Shown here: one piece after another, positions 57,616 to 64,000 of the stretch | How positions within the stretch are numbered: position 1 is the first letter of the stretch | How the letters are laid out: each line of letters starts with the position of its first letter | Source of the DNA: Anadara kagoshimensis | Taxonomy: Eukaryota; Mollusca; Bivalvia; Arcoida; Arcidae | Reading direction: 5' to 3' | DNA: 64,000 nt | NCBI GenBank assembly: GCA_021292105.1 | Contig: CM037871.1 | Coordinates: 56,752,866 to 56,816,865, forward strand | Program-made: the position numbers and the translations under genes | Notes under the pieces: generated by a model | What the model was told of the DNA's origin: nothing | Databases searched by the model: none | Seen by the model: only the letters and a program-made list of their open reading frames with translations

Positions 57616-60090
57616 TTTATCTGATCACATCTTAGATTTTTGAAATAGTTTCCCTATCCCAAAAATATAATTCAAAAAATTAAAGAGTATTAATGAAATG
57701 AAGAATATGTTTAGAGAAATACCAGGGGCGATTTTGGAACTAAATAGATTTTCATAATCTTTCAGAAGCAACAATCGACTCTTTTAGCAATGAACACGTT
57801 TATAACAAAACCCATAAAGCGACTTCGTTATATTGTTACAAATAGACTTATATAGAGGAGCGGTCGTGCCCAATATTTGACTTTGTACTATCCATGTATT
57901 CGTTGTAAGCGTGTTCGTTATATTAGTGTTTTACTGTATACAGGCACTTTACGACACATACTTCATCCAAATATACAATCTGAATTGTTAATTAAGTTCA
58001 AACAATATTTTATCAGAAAATAAAAATTAACGAATAGCGTATAGAAACAATTTTTACAAATTAGGATCCTGGAACAAGAGTAAAACTCATATTAACCAGC
58101 TTCTAACTGAATTCTTAACACAACATTCCAGAAATAAGCATAACCTCCAATTGTTGCCCAGCAATATACTTAAGATATAGACTCCATGACTTTTACATAC
58201 ACGATGCTGTTTTCTGCTGTTTCAAATTTGTATATGTTTGCTGCTATTGTCGAGCAAGGATATACAAGTGTTATCAGTCAATGTAACGATACTAAAAGTC
58301 TCGGTCCACATATGAATGATAGGTAATGTAACTTCTTGTTGGTAGGGACAACACCCAATCACTAACTTGTTTGTTGCATTCAGGGTTATCATTCAAATTA
58401 ATGTGGGTCAGTGTAAATTATAACGTTATTATGTATTTTTTCTCTCCGATACAACAGTGCCAATCTCCATTTGTATGTATACTACATGTATAAGAATAAT
58501 CTCCATAACTGCCGTATTTTGTATCTAGTAAATGTTTTTATTTTTTGTTGTTGTTTTTTCCCCTTTTTTGTATGTTATAATTAATATGTTTGTTTAATGT
58601 TACTTAACATGCGATGTGTAATATTCATATAATATTAATAACAACTATAGTATTGACAAAAAGGATTTCATTCCCCGATCCTTGAAATATCATTGTCGTG
58701 AATTTGAACCACGTACGTACAGTACAGGCCTTTCGAAAGTTTAACACTGAGCTAAAGAATATGAGTCTTAAGCTCGGCTTTCTAATTGCTGAGATATGGA
58801 TAGCTGCAGTTGTGAAAAGCTACCGAGAGATAGATAACAGCTACCGAGAGATAGATAACAGCTACCGAGAGATAGATAACAGATACCGAGAGCGATATCA
58901 GTTCCGATTCTACACTAATTGAAGTAATTCGTTAGCTTATTGTTAAATTTTCGATGGGTCTGTACGGTACGTAGCATTAATTATCGATTGATGTCAATTA
59001 ATATTGACGTGAACTAACGTAACATACACTCACTTACCATTCTTATCCAAATATTTGCCTTTATGATCTGAAGTGGTTCATCCTGTAATAGAAATAAATC
59101 TATCAAAGTATTGAAGGTGCTGTAAAAAAACAAGTTAATTTATACTGAAAAGGTTGAAATGGCTATATACAAGCAACGTGACCGAGTGCTGATTGATGAC
59201 GTGGTTAATTTCATTGGAAGGTCCAGGACATATACATTGGGTTAGATAGGGTGTCTACTTCTGCTTCATTTTGAGTTCATCCTTCAATAGATGAGTATTG
59301 TCGAACTTTGTTCATCGTCAAGGTTAGCGTGCAAATAAAATCCAGTATGTACTGAAACCTTCATATTTTTTTTAAAACATAGTAATTCACAATATTTTTT
59401 TTGTGGAAATTTGGAGAATTTAACTCGGAGTGGGGATGGGGTGTATTACCGGTAGTATAACTAAATATTTACTTACAAAGTCTATGAGTTGTCTCATAGC
59501 CATGTCTAACGTCACTGTAACAACTTCATTAGCTTCACAATGTGGTATTATAGCGGCGTCATAATTTTCAAGAATGTTCTTTTTAAGTAGTTCTTTGATT
59601 GTCTCTAAAGATGCGCCTGTAAATAATGAAATGAACACAGCAAGATCTAAATGATATAAACCAGCTAGCCACACATAGAAATCAAGTCCCACAAACGAAG
59701 TGGAGGGGATATATTGTTTACTTCCTTTCTTCCGTCAAGATTTTGTCGGCTACTTTCTCGAAAAAATTAACAGAAACTTGAAAGGAACAATCTTTGTGTG
59801 GAGTGTGCCATCGGCAATTCGTATTCTGATCACATTTGGGAAAATATGGATTTCCGAGTTGGGGTTCGTTTTGAGACTCTTTTGAAATGACGTACCATTT
59901 CAGCTATCACATTCATTTAAACATCAGTATATTTACTTGCGACCAAAAAAAGATATCTACTTTGGGACTTTTAATTTGGAACGGGGATTTGCACTCAAGT
60001 GATCATGAGGCCTTATTTAATGTACTTACCACTTAGGAGAGTTAAAATAAGTACTATAGGGAGCCAATATAGTGCCATTTTTCTTTCCAT
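41876..60090 (-). CDS. Nicotinic-receptor-like Cys-loop channel subunit (seven exons, one frameshift)
   Basis: Exons 60090-60030, 59616-59477, 59082-59038, 48948-48839, 48162-47628, 45107-44908 and 42196-41876 are phase-compatible and give 470 residues if one base is missing from the run at 47747-47753. Order: signal peptide (MERKMALYWLPIVLILTLLS); ligand-binding domain with NIWIRM-KW (loop D), VWVPDITLYDN (loop A), Cys-loop C152-x13-C166, GSWSYHG (loop B) and YYSCCPEPY (loop C, vicinal Cys 216-217, alpha-type); TM1 about 237-259; TM2 GEKVSLEITVMLSLAVF; TM3 from YFDFTLFLVG; a short cytoplasmic loop; TM4 after EEWKILATIVDR. Exons of 45 and 110 bases match the sizes I know for exons 3 and 4 of nicotinic genes. 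It probably forms a pentameric plasma-membrane channel gated by acetylcholine or a related ligand; the ligand cannot be read from sequence. Molluscs have large families of these subunits. The TM2 4' residue is Glu, where Gly or small is usual. Confidence 0.85.
42350..43731. mobile_element. TTAA-flanked inverted-repeat element A
   Basis: Starts GCCCCATTTATACGGCGAGA, ends TCTCGCCGTATAAATGGGGC; flanked by TTAA at 42346-42349 and 43732-43735. The ends extend over about 60 bases of inverted repeat (TACCTAAGTATTTTTACTCA). TTAA duplication is the piggyBac hallmark, but no transposase is encoded. Confidence 0.75.
43758..44373. mobile_element. TTAA-flanked inverted-repeat element B
   Basis: Same ends as element A (GCCCCATTTATACGGCGAGA ...), TTAA at 43754-43757 and a mutated TTTA at 44374-44377. 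Its interior 44003-44260 is the reverse complement of 43397-43655 in element A with very few differences. Confidence 0.75.
44469..44513 (+). repeat. (CA)n microsatellite
   Basis: About 21 CA units directly against the GTAGGT donor-like site of the exon-like stretch at 44518. Confidence 0.9.
44518..44593 (-). other. Exon-like stretch in channel gene, out of phase
   Basis: Flanked by TTCTTTTAG and GACCAG/GTAGGT, open as VLTEKTLISSQSGDIHDINS in one frame. That frame does not fit the phase 0 left by exon 6; in phase 0 it meets a stop. VLTE echoes VEVLTETEQ in the last exon. Either an alternative exon, a relic, or chance. Confidence 0.3.
44630..44825. mobile_element. Short inverted-repeat element (CAGTACAG family), copy 2
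   Basis: ACGTACAGTACAGACATGTC then GAAAGTTTAAGGACT on the left; AAGTGTTAAACTTTCGACAG on the right. Interior TGCCGAG/CTCGGC words as in the copies at 2834 and 58715. Confidence 0.6.
44908..45107 (-). CDS. Channel gene exon 6, TM3 and start of cytoplasmic loop
   Basis: 200 bases: YFDFTLFLVGYATIMAVVV (TM3), NYLHYGGKKPIPTYVKR and IFFDFLGRMVGV, the usual post-TM3 pattern. Donor AAAT/GTAAGT, phase 0. Confidence 0.85.
45245..45960 (+). repeat. Minisatellite of alternating ACGAAGTCTGA / ACGTAGTCTGA half-units
   Basis: About 11 double units of 60-66 bases: TTTATAACGAAGTCTGACAG then A-run, followed by AACGTAGTCTGATATAACAC then AATC. The A-run length varies from 6 to 8. Its open frames are by-products of the repeat. 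Confidence 0.85.
45961..47240 (+). repeat. Decayed continuation of the same array, interrupted by two insertions
   Basis: TTATAACGAAGTCTGAT units recur at 46020, 46443, 46515, 46714, 47010 and 47120-47240. The array is broken by a SINE (46063-46370) and by a dispersed repeat (46800-46945), so those insertions post-date it. Confidence 0.75.
46063..46372 (-). repeat. tRNA-derived SINE, copy 2 (minus strand)
   Basis: On the minus strand: GTGGTAGCTCAGTTAGTAGA (A box), GGTTGTGGGTTCGAACCCC (B box), GAAAGTGGGTAGTGACCT, CACTCGGCATTACGAAATG, TGCTGTATAATGCCATCAGC and a tail GACGTTAAACACCATTACTG. The full-length relative of 39715-40060. Confidence 0.8.
47325..47465. repeat. Dispersed repeat with GGGATTAAACTTAACT ends
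   Basis: Shares GTGTAAAAATTTAGGGGCTC with 43190-43320 (GTGTAAACATTTTGGGGCCC) and, inverted, with 53925-54065 (GGGTCCCTTAATGTTTACAC). Three copies within this gene's introns. Confidence 0.5.
47628..48162 (-). CDS. Channel gene exon 5, Cys-loop to TM2, with frameshift
   Basis: 535 bases. First frame runs TGETFFGKEDF, CVIDVSHFPYDVQIC, GSWSYHG, YYSCCPEPYPDVTF and TM1 (FHVVSLIIPSSLIAG) to GVFGFF; the conserved LPCESGEKVSLEIT follows in another frame. The switch falls in seven Ts (plus-strand 47747-47753); eight would restore one frame and the phase needed by the next exon. Confidence 0.85.
48839..48948 (-). CDS. Channel gene exon 4 (110 bases)
   Basis: KWTDCRLTWNASDYNG then AVWVPDITLYD: loop D tryptophan, two possible N-glycosylation sites (NAS, NGT) and loop A. 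Ends AA, phase 2, donor GTAAGC. Confidence 0.9.
49518..49686. repeat. Near-perfect palindrome, arms of about 80 bases
   Basis: ATATACACAGTGTGTATGTA ... TCCTTTTGTCGT on the left returns inverted on the right, centred on GCGCTTGCGC. GC-rich core within AT-rich DNA. Two TGACGTCA sites lie nearby at 49804 and 49845. Confidence 0.8.
50740..50870 (+). repeat. Dispersed segment, copy 1 (GCCTGTACGCTCACCTGGC)
   Basis: CACGCACGCTATGCTATGCC, GAGCCTGTACGCTCACCTGG and TTTGAAGTCCCACAT; also at 52385-52490 and 54770-54880. 49870-50740 otherwise shows nothing recognised. Confidence 0.65.
51056..51314. mobile_element. Intact MITE, GGCCCCGGTTTCACAATCAT family
   Basis: GGCCCCGGTTTCACAATCAT then TCCTTAGCTAAG on the left, CTTAGCTAAGGAATGATTGT then GAAACCGGGGCC on the right: the best-preserved of four copies. 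Confidence 0.8.
51540..52510 (+). repeat. Segmental duplication, copy 1
   Basis: Ordered matches to 54160-54900: AAGTTAAGAACAAGACCA, TGCTAAAAAAAATAACC region, TACATTTAAACACTA, ATTACCTCCCTTGAACAAAA then TAATTACA, and GAGCCTGTACGCTCACCTGG. Diverged by many substitutions and small indels. Confidence 0.65.
54160..54900 (+). repeat. Segmental duplication, copy 2
   Basis: Matches copy 1 in the same order and orientation (CAGTTAAGAAACAAGACCA, ACACATTTAAACACTA, ATTACCTCCCTTGAACAAAA, GAGCCTGTACGCTCACCTGG), within the same 10 kb intron. 52510-53920 between them shows nothing recognised. Confidence 0.65.
55240..55375 (+). pseudogene. Decayed PHD-like zinc finger fragment
   Basis: Frame YVGQLQCTDCGAYLHQACKG then ITRSTFFKYT, a TGA, HGGPKYTCEFCKN: spacing C-x2-C-x4-H-x2-C ... 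C-x2-C is that of the second half of a PHD finger. It has upstream stops and an internal stop and lies antisense in a channel-gene intron, so it is probably a transposon or retrocopy remnant. Confidence 0.4.
55655..57512 (+). repeat. 46-base minisatellite, about 40 copies
   Basis: Unit AACACTGGTAATGAGGGAAC then TACGGGATCTAGTAATAATA and CACACA. Variants: GATAATG for GGTAATG, GGGGTC for GGGATC, and longer CA runs at 56945, 57280 and 57325. The central third (about 56380-56900) is nearly homogeneous, the edges more varied. It lies in the 10 kb channel-gene intron. Confidence 0.95.
57583..57611 (+). repeat. (CT)n microsatellite
   Basis: TCTCTC run. 57612-58715 has no gene; 57780-57935 contains AACGTTTATAAC/TTCGTTATA words recalling the 45.2 kb array. 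Confidence 0.85.
58715..58980. mobile_element. Short inverted-repeat element (CAGTACAGGCC family), copy 3
   Basis: ACGTACAGTACAGGCCTTTC then GAAAGTTTAACACTGAGCTA on the left; TTAGCTTATTGTTAAATTTT then CGATGGGTCTGTACGGTACG on the right, inverse over about 40 bases. Interior has AGCTACCGAGAGATAGATAA in four 21-base tandem copies (58818-58892). Confidence 0.7.
59038..59082 (-). CDS. Channel gene exon 3 (45 bases)
   Basis: DEPLQIIKANIWIRM; the size and NIWxR motif match the conserved 45-base exon of nicotinic receptor genes. Donor AATG/GTAAGT. A 10 kb intron follows. Confidence 0.85.
59477..59616 (-). CDS. Channel gene exon 2, N-terminal ligand-binding domain
   Basis: 140 bases; ASLETIKELLKKNILENYD is the N-terminal helix, EVVTVTLDMAMRQLIDF the first strands of a Cys-loop receptor. 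Donor CTTT/GTAAGT, phase 0. Confidence 0.85.
60030..60090 (-). CDS. Channel gene exon 1, signal peptide
   Basis: ATG at 60090 encodes MERKMALYWLPIVLILTLLS then G; a positively charged start and hydrophobic core typical of a secretion signal. An alternative in-frame ATG is four codons on (60078). Donor AGTG/GTAAGT. Confidence 0.75.
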
Positions 60091-60345
60091 CTTTACAAAC
60101 AACTTATTTTGCACCTTACTAGCATTACTAATATACGTAATACTAGGCTGATGCTCCTATTTTGTCATTTGAACTGGTTTCCATAAGCAAGTAACATGCC
60201 GTTTTTAAACCGAATCTGTTGCATCACGTAAACTTCGTCACACTGAATCAATGGATGATTGGCTCAATCAATCTGTAAAATAAAGTAAAATACCAAAAAA
60301 TGTAAGGTGTATATACACAATAAGGTTAACTTGATGCTTAATTTA
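60091..60345 (-). promoter_or_regulatory. Putative promoter / 5' UTR region of channel gene
   Basis: The 255 bases between the start codon and the satellite must hold the 5' UTR, and perhaps the core promoter unless an untranslated first exon lies beyond. No clear TATA box or initiator could be assigned by eye. Confidence 0.25.
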
Positions 60346-63300
60346 CAGATTACAATATTGTAGTATTATCTTGATTTACAGATTACAATATTGTAGTATT
60401 ATCTTGATTTACAGATTACAATATTGTAGTATTATCTTGATTTACAGATTACAATATTGTAGTATTATCTTGATTTACAGATTACAATATTGTAGTATTA
60501 TCTTGATTTACAGATTACAATATTGTAGTATTATCTTGATTTACAGATTACAATATTGTAGTATTTTCTTGATTTACAGATTACAATATTGTAGTATTAT
60601 CTTGATTTACAGATTACAATATTGTAGTATTATCTTGATTTACAGATTACAATATTGTAGTATTATCTTGATTTACAGATTACAATATTGTAGTATTATC
60701 TTGATTTACAGATTACAATATTGTAGTATTATCTTGATTTACAGATTACAATATTGTAGTATTATCTTGATTTACAGATTACAATATTGTAGTATTATCT
60801 TGATTTACAGATTACAATATTGTAGTATTATCTTGATTTACAGATTACAATATTGTAGTATTATCTTGATTTACAGATTACAATATTGTAGTATTATCTT
60901 GATTTACAGATTACAATATTGTAGTATTATCTTGATTTACAGATTACAATATTGTAGTATTATCTTGATTTACAGATTACAATATTGTAGTATTATCTTG
61001 ATTTACAGATTACAATATTGTAGTATTATCTTGATTTACAGATTACAATATTGTAGTATTTTCTTGATTTACAGATTACAATATTGTAGTATTTTCTTGA
61101 TTTACAGATTACAATATTGTAGTATTATCTTGATTTACAGATTACAATATTGTAGTATTTTCTTGATTTACAGATTACAATATTGTAGTATTATCTTGAT
61201 TTACAGATTACAATATTGTAGTAGTATCTTGATTTACAGATTACAATATTGTAGTATTATCTTGATTTACAGATTACAATATTGTAGTATTATCTTGATT
61301 TACAGATTACAATATTGTAGTATTATCTTGATTTACAGATTACAATATTGTAGTATTATCTTGATTTACAGATTACAATATTGTAGTATTATCTTGATTT
61401 ACAGATTACAATATTGTAGTATTTTCTTGATTTACAGATTACAATATTGTAGTATTATCTTGATTTACAGATTACAATATTGTAGTAGTATCTTGATTTA
61501 CAGATTACAATATTGTAGTATTATCTTGATTTACAGATTACAATATTGTAGTATTATCTTGATTTACAGATTACAATATTGTAGTATTATCTTGATTTAC
61601 AGATTACAATATTGTAGTATTATCTTGATTTACAGATTACAATATTGTAGTATTTTCTTGATTTACAGATTACAATATTGTAGTATTATCTTGATTTACA
61701 GATTACAATATTGTAGTATTATCTTGATTTACAGATTACAATATTGTAGTATTTTCTTGATTTACAGATTACAATATTGTAGTATTATCTTGATTTACAG
61801 ATTACAATATTGTAGTATTATCTTGATTTACAGATTACAATATTGTAGTATTATCTTGATTTACAGATTACAATATTGTAGTATTTCTTGATTTACAGAT
61901 TACAATATTGTAGTATTATCTTGATTTACAGATTACAATATTGTAGTATTATCTTGATTTACAGATTACAATATTGTAGTATTTTCTTGATTTACAGATT
62001 ACAATATTGTAGTATTATCTTGATTTACAGATTACAATATTGTAGTATTATCTTGATTTACAGATTACAATATTGTAGTATTTTCTTGATTTACAGATTA
62101 CAATATTGTAGTATTATCTTGATTTACAGATTACAATATTGTAGTATTATCTTGATTTACAGATTACAATATTGTAGTATTATCTTGATTTACAGATTAC
62201 AATATTGTAGTATTATCTTGATTTACAGATTACAATATTGTAGTATTATCTTGATTTACAGATTACAATATTGTAGTATTTTCTTGATTTACAGATTACA
62301 ATATTGTAGTATTATCTTGATTTACAGATTACAATATTGTAGTAGTATCTTGATTTACAGATTACAATATTGTAGTATTATCTTGATTTACAGATTACAA
62401 TATTGTAGTATTATCTTGATTTACAGATTACAATATTGTAGTATTATCTTGATTTACAGATTACAATATTGTAGTATTATCTTGATTTACAGATTACAAT
62501 ATTGTAGTATTATCTTGATTTACAGATTACAATATTGTAGTATTATCTTGATTTACAGATTACAATATTGTAGTATTATCTTGATTTACAGATTACAATA
62601 TTGTAGTATTTTCTTGATTTACAGATTACAATATTGTAGTATTATCTTGATTTACAGATTACAATATTGTAGTATTATCTTGATTTACAGATTACAATAT
62701 TGTAGTATTTTCTTGATTTACAGATTACAATATTGTAGTATTATCTTGATTTACAGATTACAATATTGTAGTATTTTCTTGATTTACAGATTACAATATT
62801 GTAGTATTATCTTGATTTACAGATTACAATATTGTAGTATTATCTTGATTTACAGATTACAATATTGTAGTATTATCTTGATTTACAGATTACAATATTG
62901 TAGTATTTTCTTGATTTACAGATTACAATATTGTAGTATTATCTTGATTTACAGATTACAATATTGTAGTATTTTCTTGATTTACAGATTACAATATTGT
63001 AGTATTTCCTTGATTTACAGATTACAATATTGTAGTATTATCTTGATTTACAGATTACAATATTGTAGTATTTTCTTGATTTACAGATTACAATATTGTA
63101 GTATTATCTTGATTTACAGATTACAATATTGTAGTATTATCTTGATTTACAGATTACAATATTGTAGTATTTTCTTGATTTACAGATTACAATATTGTAG
63201 TATTATCTGGATTTACAGATTACAATATTGTAGTATTTTCTTGATTTACAGATTACAATATTGTAGTATTATCTTGATTTACAGATTACAATATTGTAGT

Positions 63301-63672
63301 ATTATCTTGATTTACAGATTACAATATTGTAGTATTTTCTTGATTTACAGATTACAATATTGTAGTATTATCTTGATTTACAGATTACAATATTGTAGTA
63401 TTATCTTGATTTACAGATTACAATATTGTAGTATTATCTTGATTTACAGATTACAATATTGTAGTATTTTCTTGATTTACAGATTACAATATTGTAGTAT
63501 TATCTTGATTTACAGATTACAATATTGTAGTATTTTCTTGATTTACAGATTACAATATTGTAGTATTTCTTGATTTACAGATTACAATATTGTAGTATTA
63601 TCTTGATTTACAGATTACAATATTGTAGTATTATCTTGATTTACAGATTACAATATTGTAGTATTATCTTGA
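60346..63672 (+). repeat. 33-base satellite, about 100 copies
   Basis: Unit GATTACAATATTGTAGTATT then ATCTTGATTTACA. Variants are mostly at one position (TATTATCTT, TATTTTCTT, TAGTATCTT). A shorter 32-base unit (GTATTTCTT) occurs near 61880 and again near 63563. Each unit contains the 12-base palindrome TACAATATTGTA. Because 33 is a multiple of three, two spurious frames of over 500 codons appear (IYRLQYCSIIL repeated); they are broken only by the 32-base units. I see no reason to call them genes. Confidence 0.97.
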
Positions 63673-64000
63673 TTTTAACTATGCAATACATATTATTTAA
63701 ACTTATTATGTTCGCCGAAAAGCATACTCTTACACCTACTGTGTTCACAGCACAGTTGCAAATTATAACAATTATTGTTGTTGTATCACGTGATATATAC
63801 CCCTTAAGTAACGTTTATGCGAAACGAAATTGATTGGCGTAGGCCTACTTGGACATTTATGACGTTATTTGGAGAATGTGCAACGATCAACATATCCATT
63901 AAAACTTTGAATTATGTAGCTATTACTAATACAGACTATGACATTTTAGCCTTCGTATTGGCACAGCGACTTCAAAGAGTTATTGATAAGTTGGTTCACC
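63673..64000. other. Unique sequence after the satellite, nothing recognised
   Basis: AT-rich, no exon borders or repeats identified. Confidence 0.4.

Noticed and set aside
60371-63573. Two open frames of 506 and 561 codons encoding repeats of IYRLQYCSIIL
   Set aside because: They arise only because the satellite period is 33 bases. There is no other coding signal, the units vary at silent and non-silent sites alike, and 32-base units break the frame.

Overview
The window looks like nuclear DNA of a bivalve (or at least lophotrochozoan) mollusc. It is AT-rich, has small exons with GT-AG introns of hundreds to thousands of bases, carries a tRNA-derived SINE family, many short inverted-repeat elements and minisatellites, and contains dispersed families built on phrases such as AAAGGTCAAGGTCAC and CAAAACTATGAAGCACTATT that I associate with bivalve genomes. 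No bacterial operons, CRISPR arrays or rRNA genes were seen. Species was not determined.

Region 1 (about 1-34.0 kb, + strand): the 3' part of an adaptor-protein gene. Sixteen coding exons, 1370 to 33899, join in one open frame of 795 residues. An SH2 domain encoded by exons at 10302-13367, preceded by a short linker, resembles the STAP (signal-transducing adaptor protein) family; the PH domain expected before it would lie upstream of the window. The SH2 is followed by a tail of almost 600 residues, rich in proline, serine and tyrosine, encoded by a run of ten exons that are all multiples of three and all flanked by phase-1 introns.

Inside the first intron, on the opposite strand, sits a complete DNA transposon (1767-8526) with 33-base inverted ends, a candidate 4-base target duplication and a three-exon transposase-like gene of the HADNC/DFAQN type. 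The gene has one premature stop, and its second intron is swollen by nested repeats.

Region 2 (34.0-41.8 kb): no gene seen; 3' flank, short inverted-repeat elements, tandem repeats, SINEs.

Region 3 (41.9-60.1 kb, - strand): a seven-exon nicotinic-receptor-like Cys-loop channel subunit gene, 470 residues once a single-base frameshift in a homopolymer is allowed for. It has a signal peptide, a Cys-loop, a vicinal cysteine pair in loop C and four membrane segments. Its introns hold a 46-base minisatellite, a 60-70-base array, two nested TTAA-flanked elements, a large segmental duplication and a decayed zinc-finger fragment.

Region 4 (60.1-64 kb): a 3.3 kb satellite of about 100 copies of a 33-base unit lies 260 bases upstream of the channel gene's start codon. 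Its long open frames are an artefact of the period being a multiple of three.

The two host genes run towards each other and nothing in the sequence indicates that they work together.
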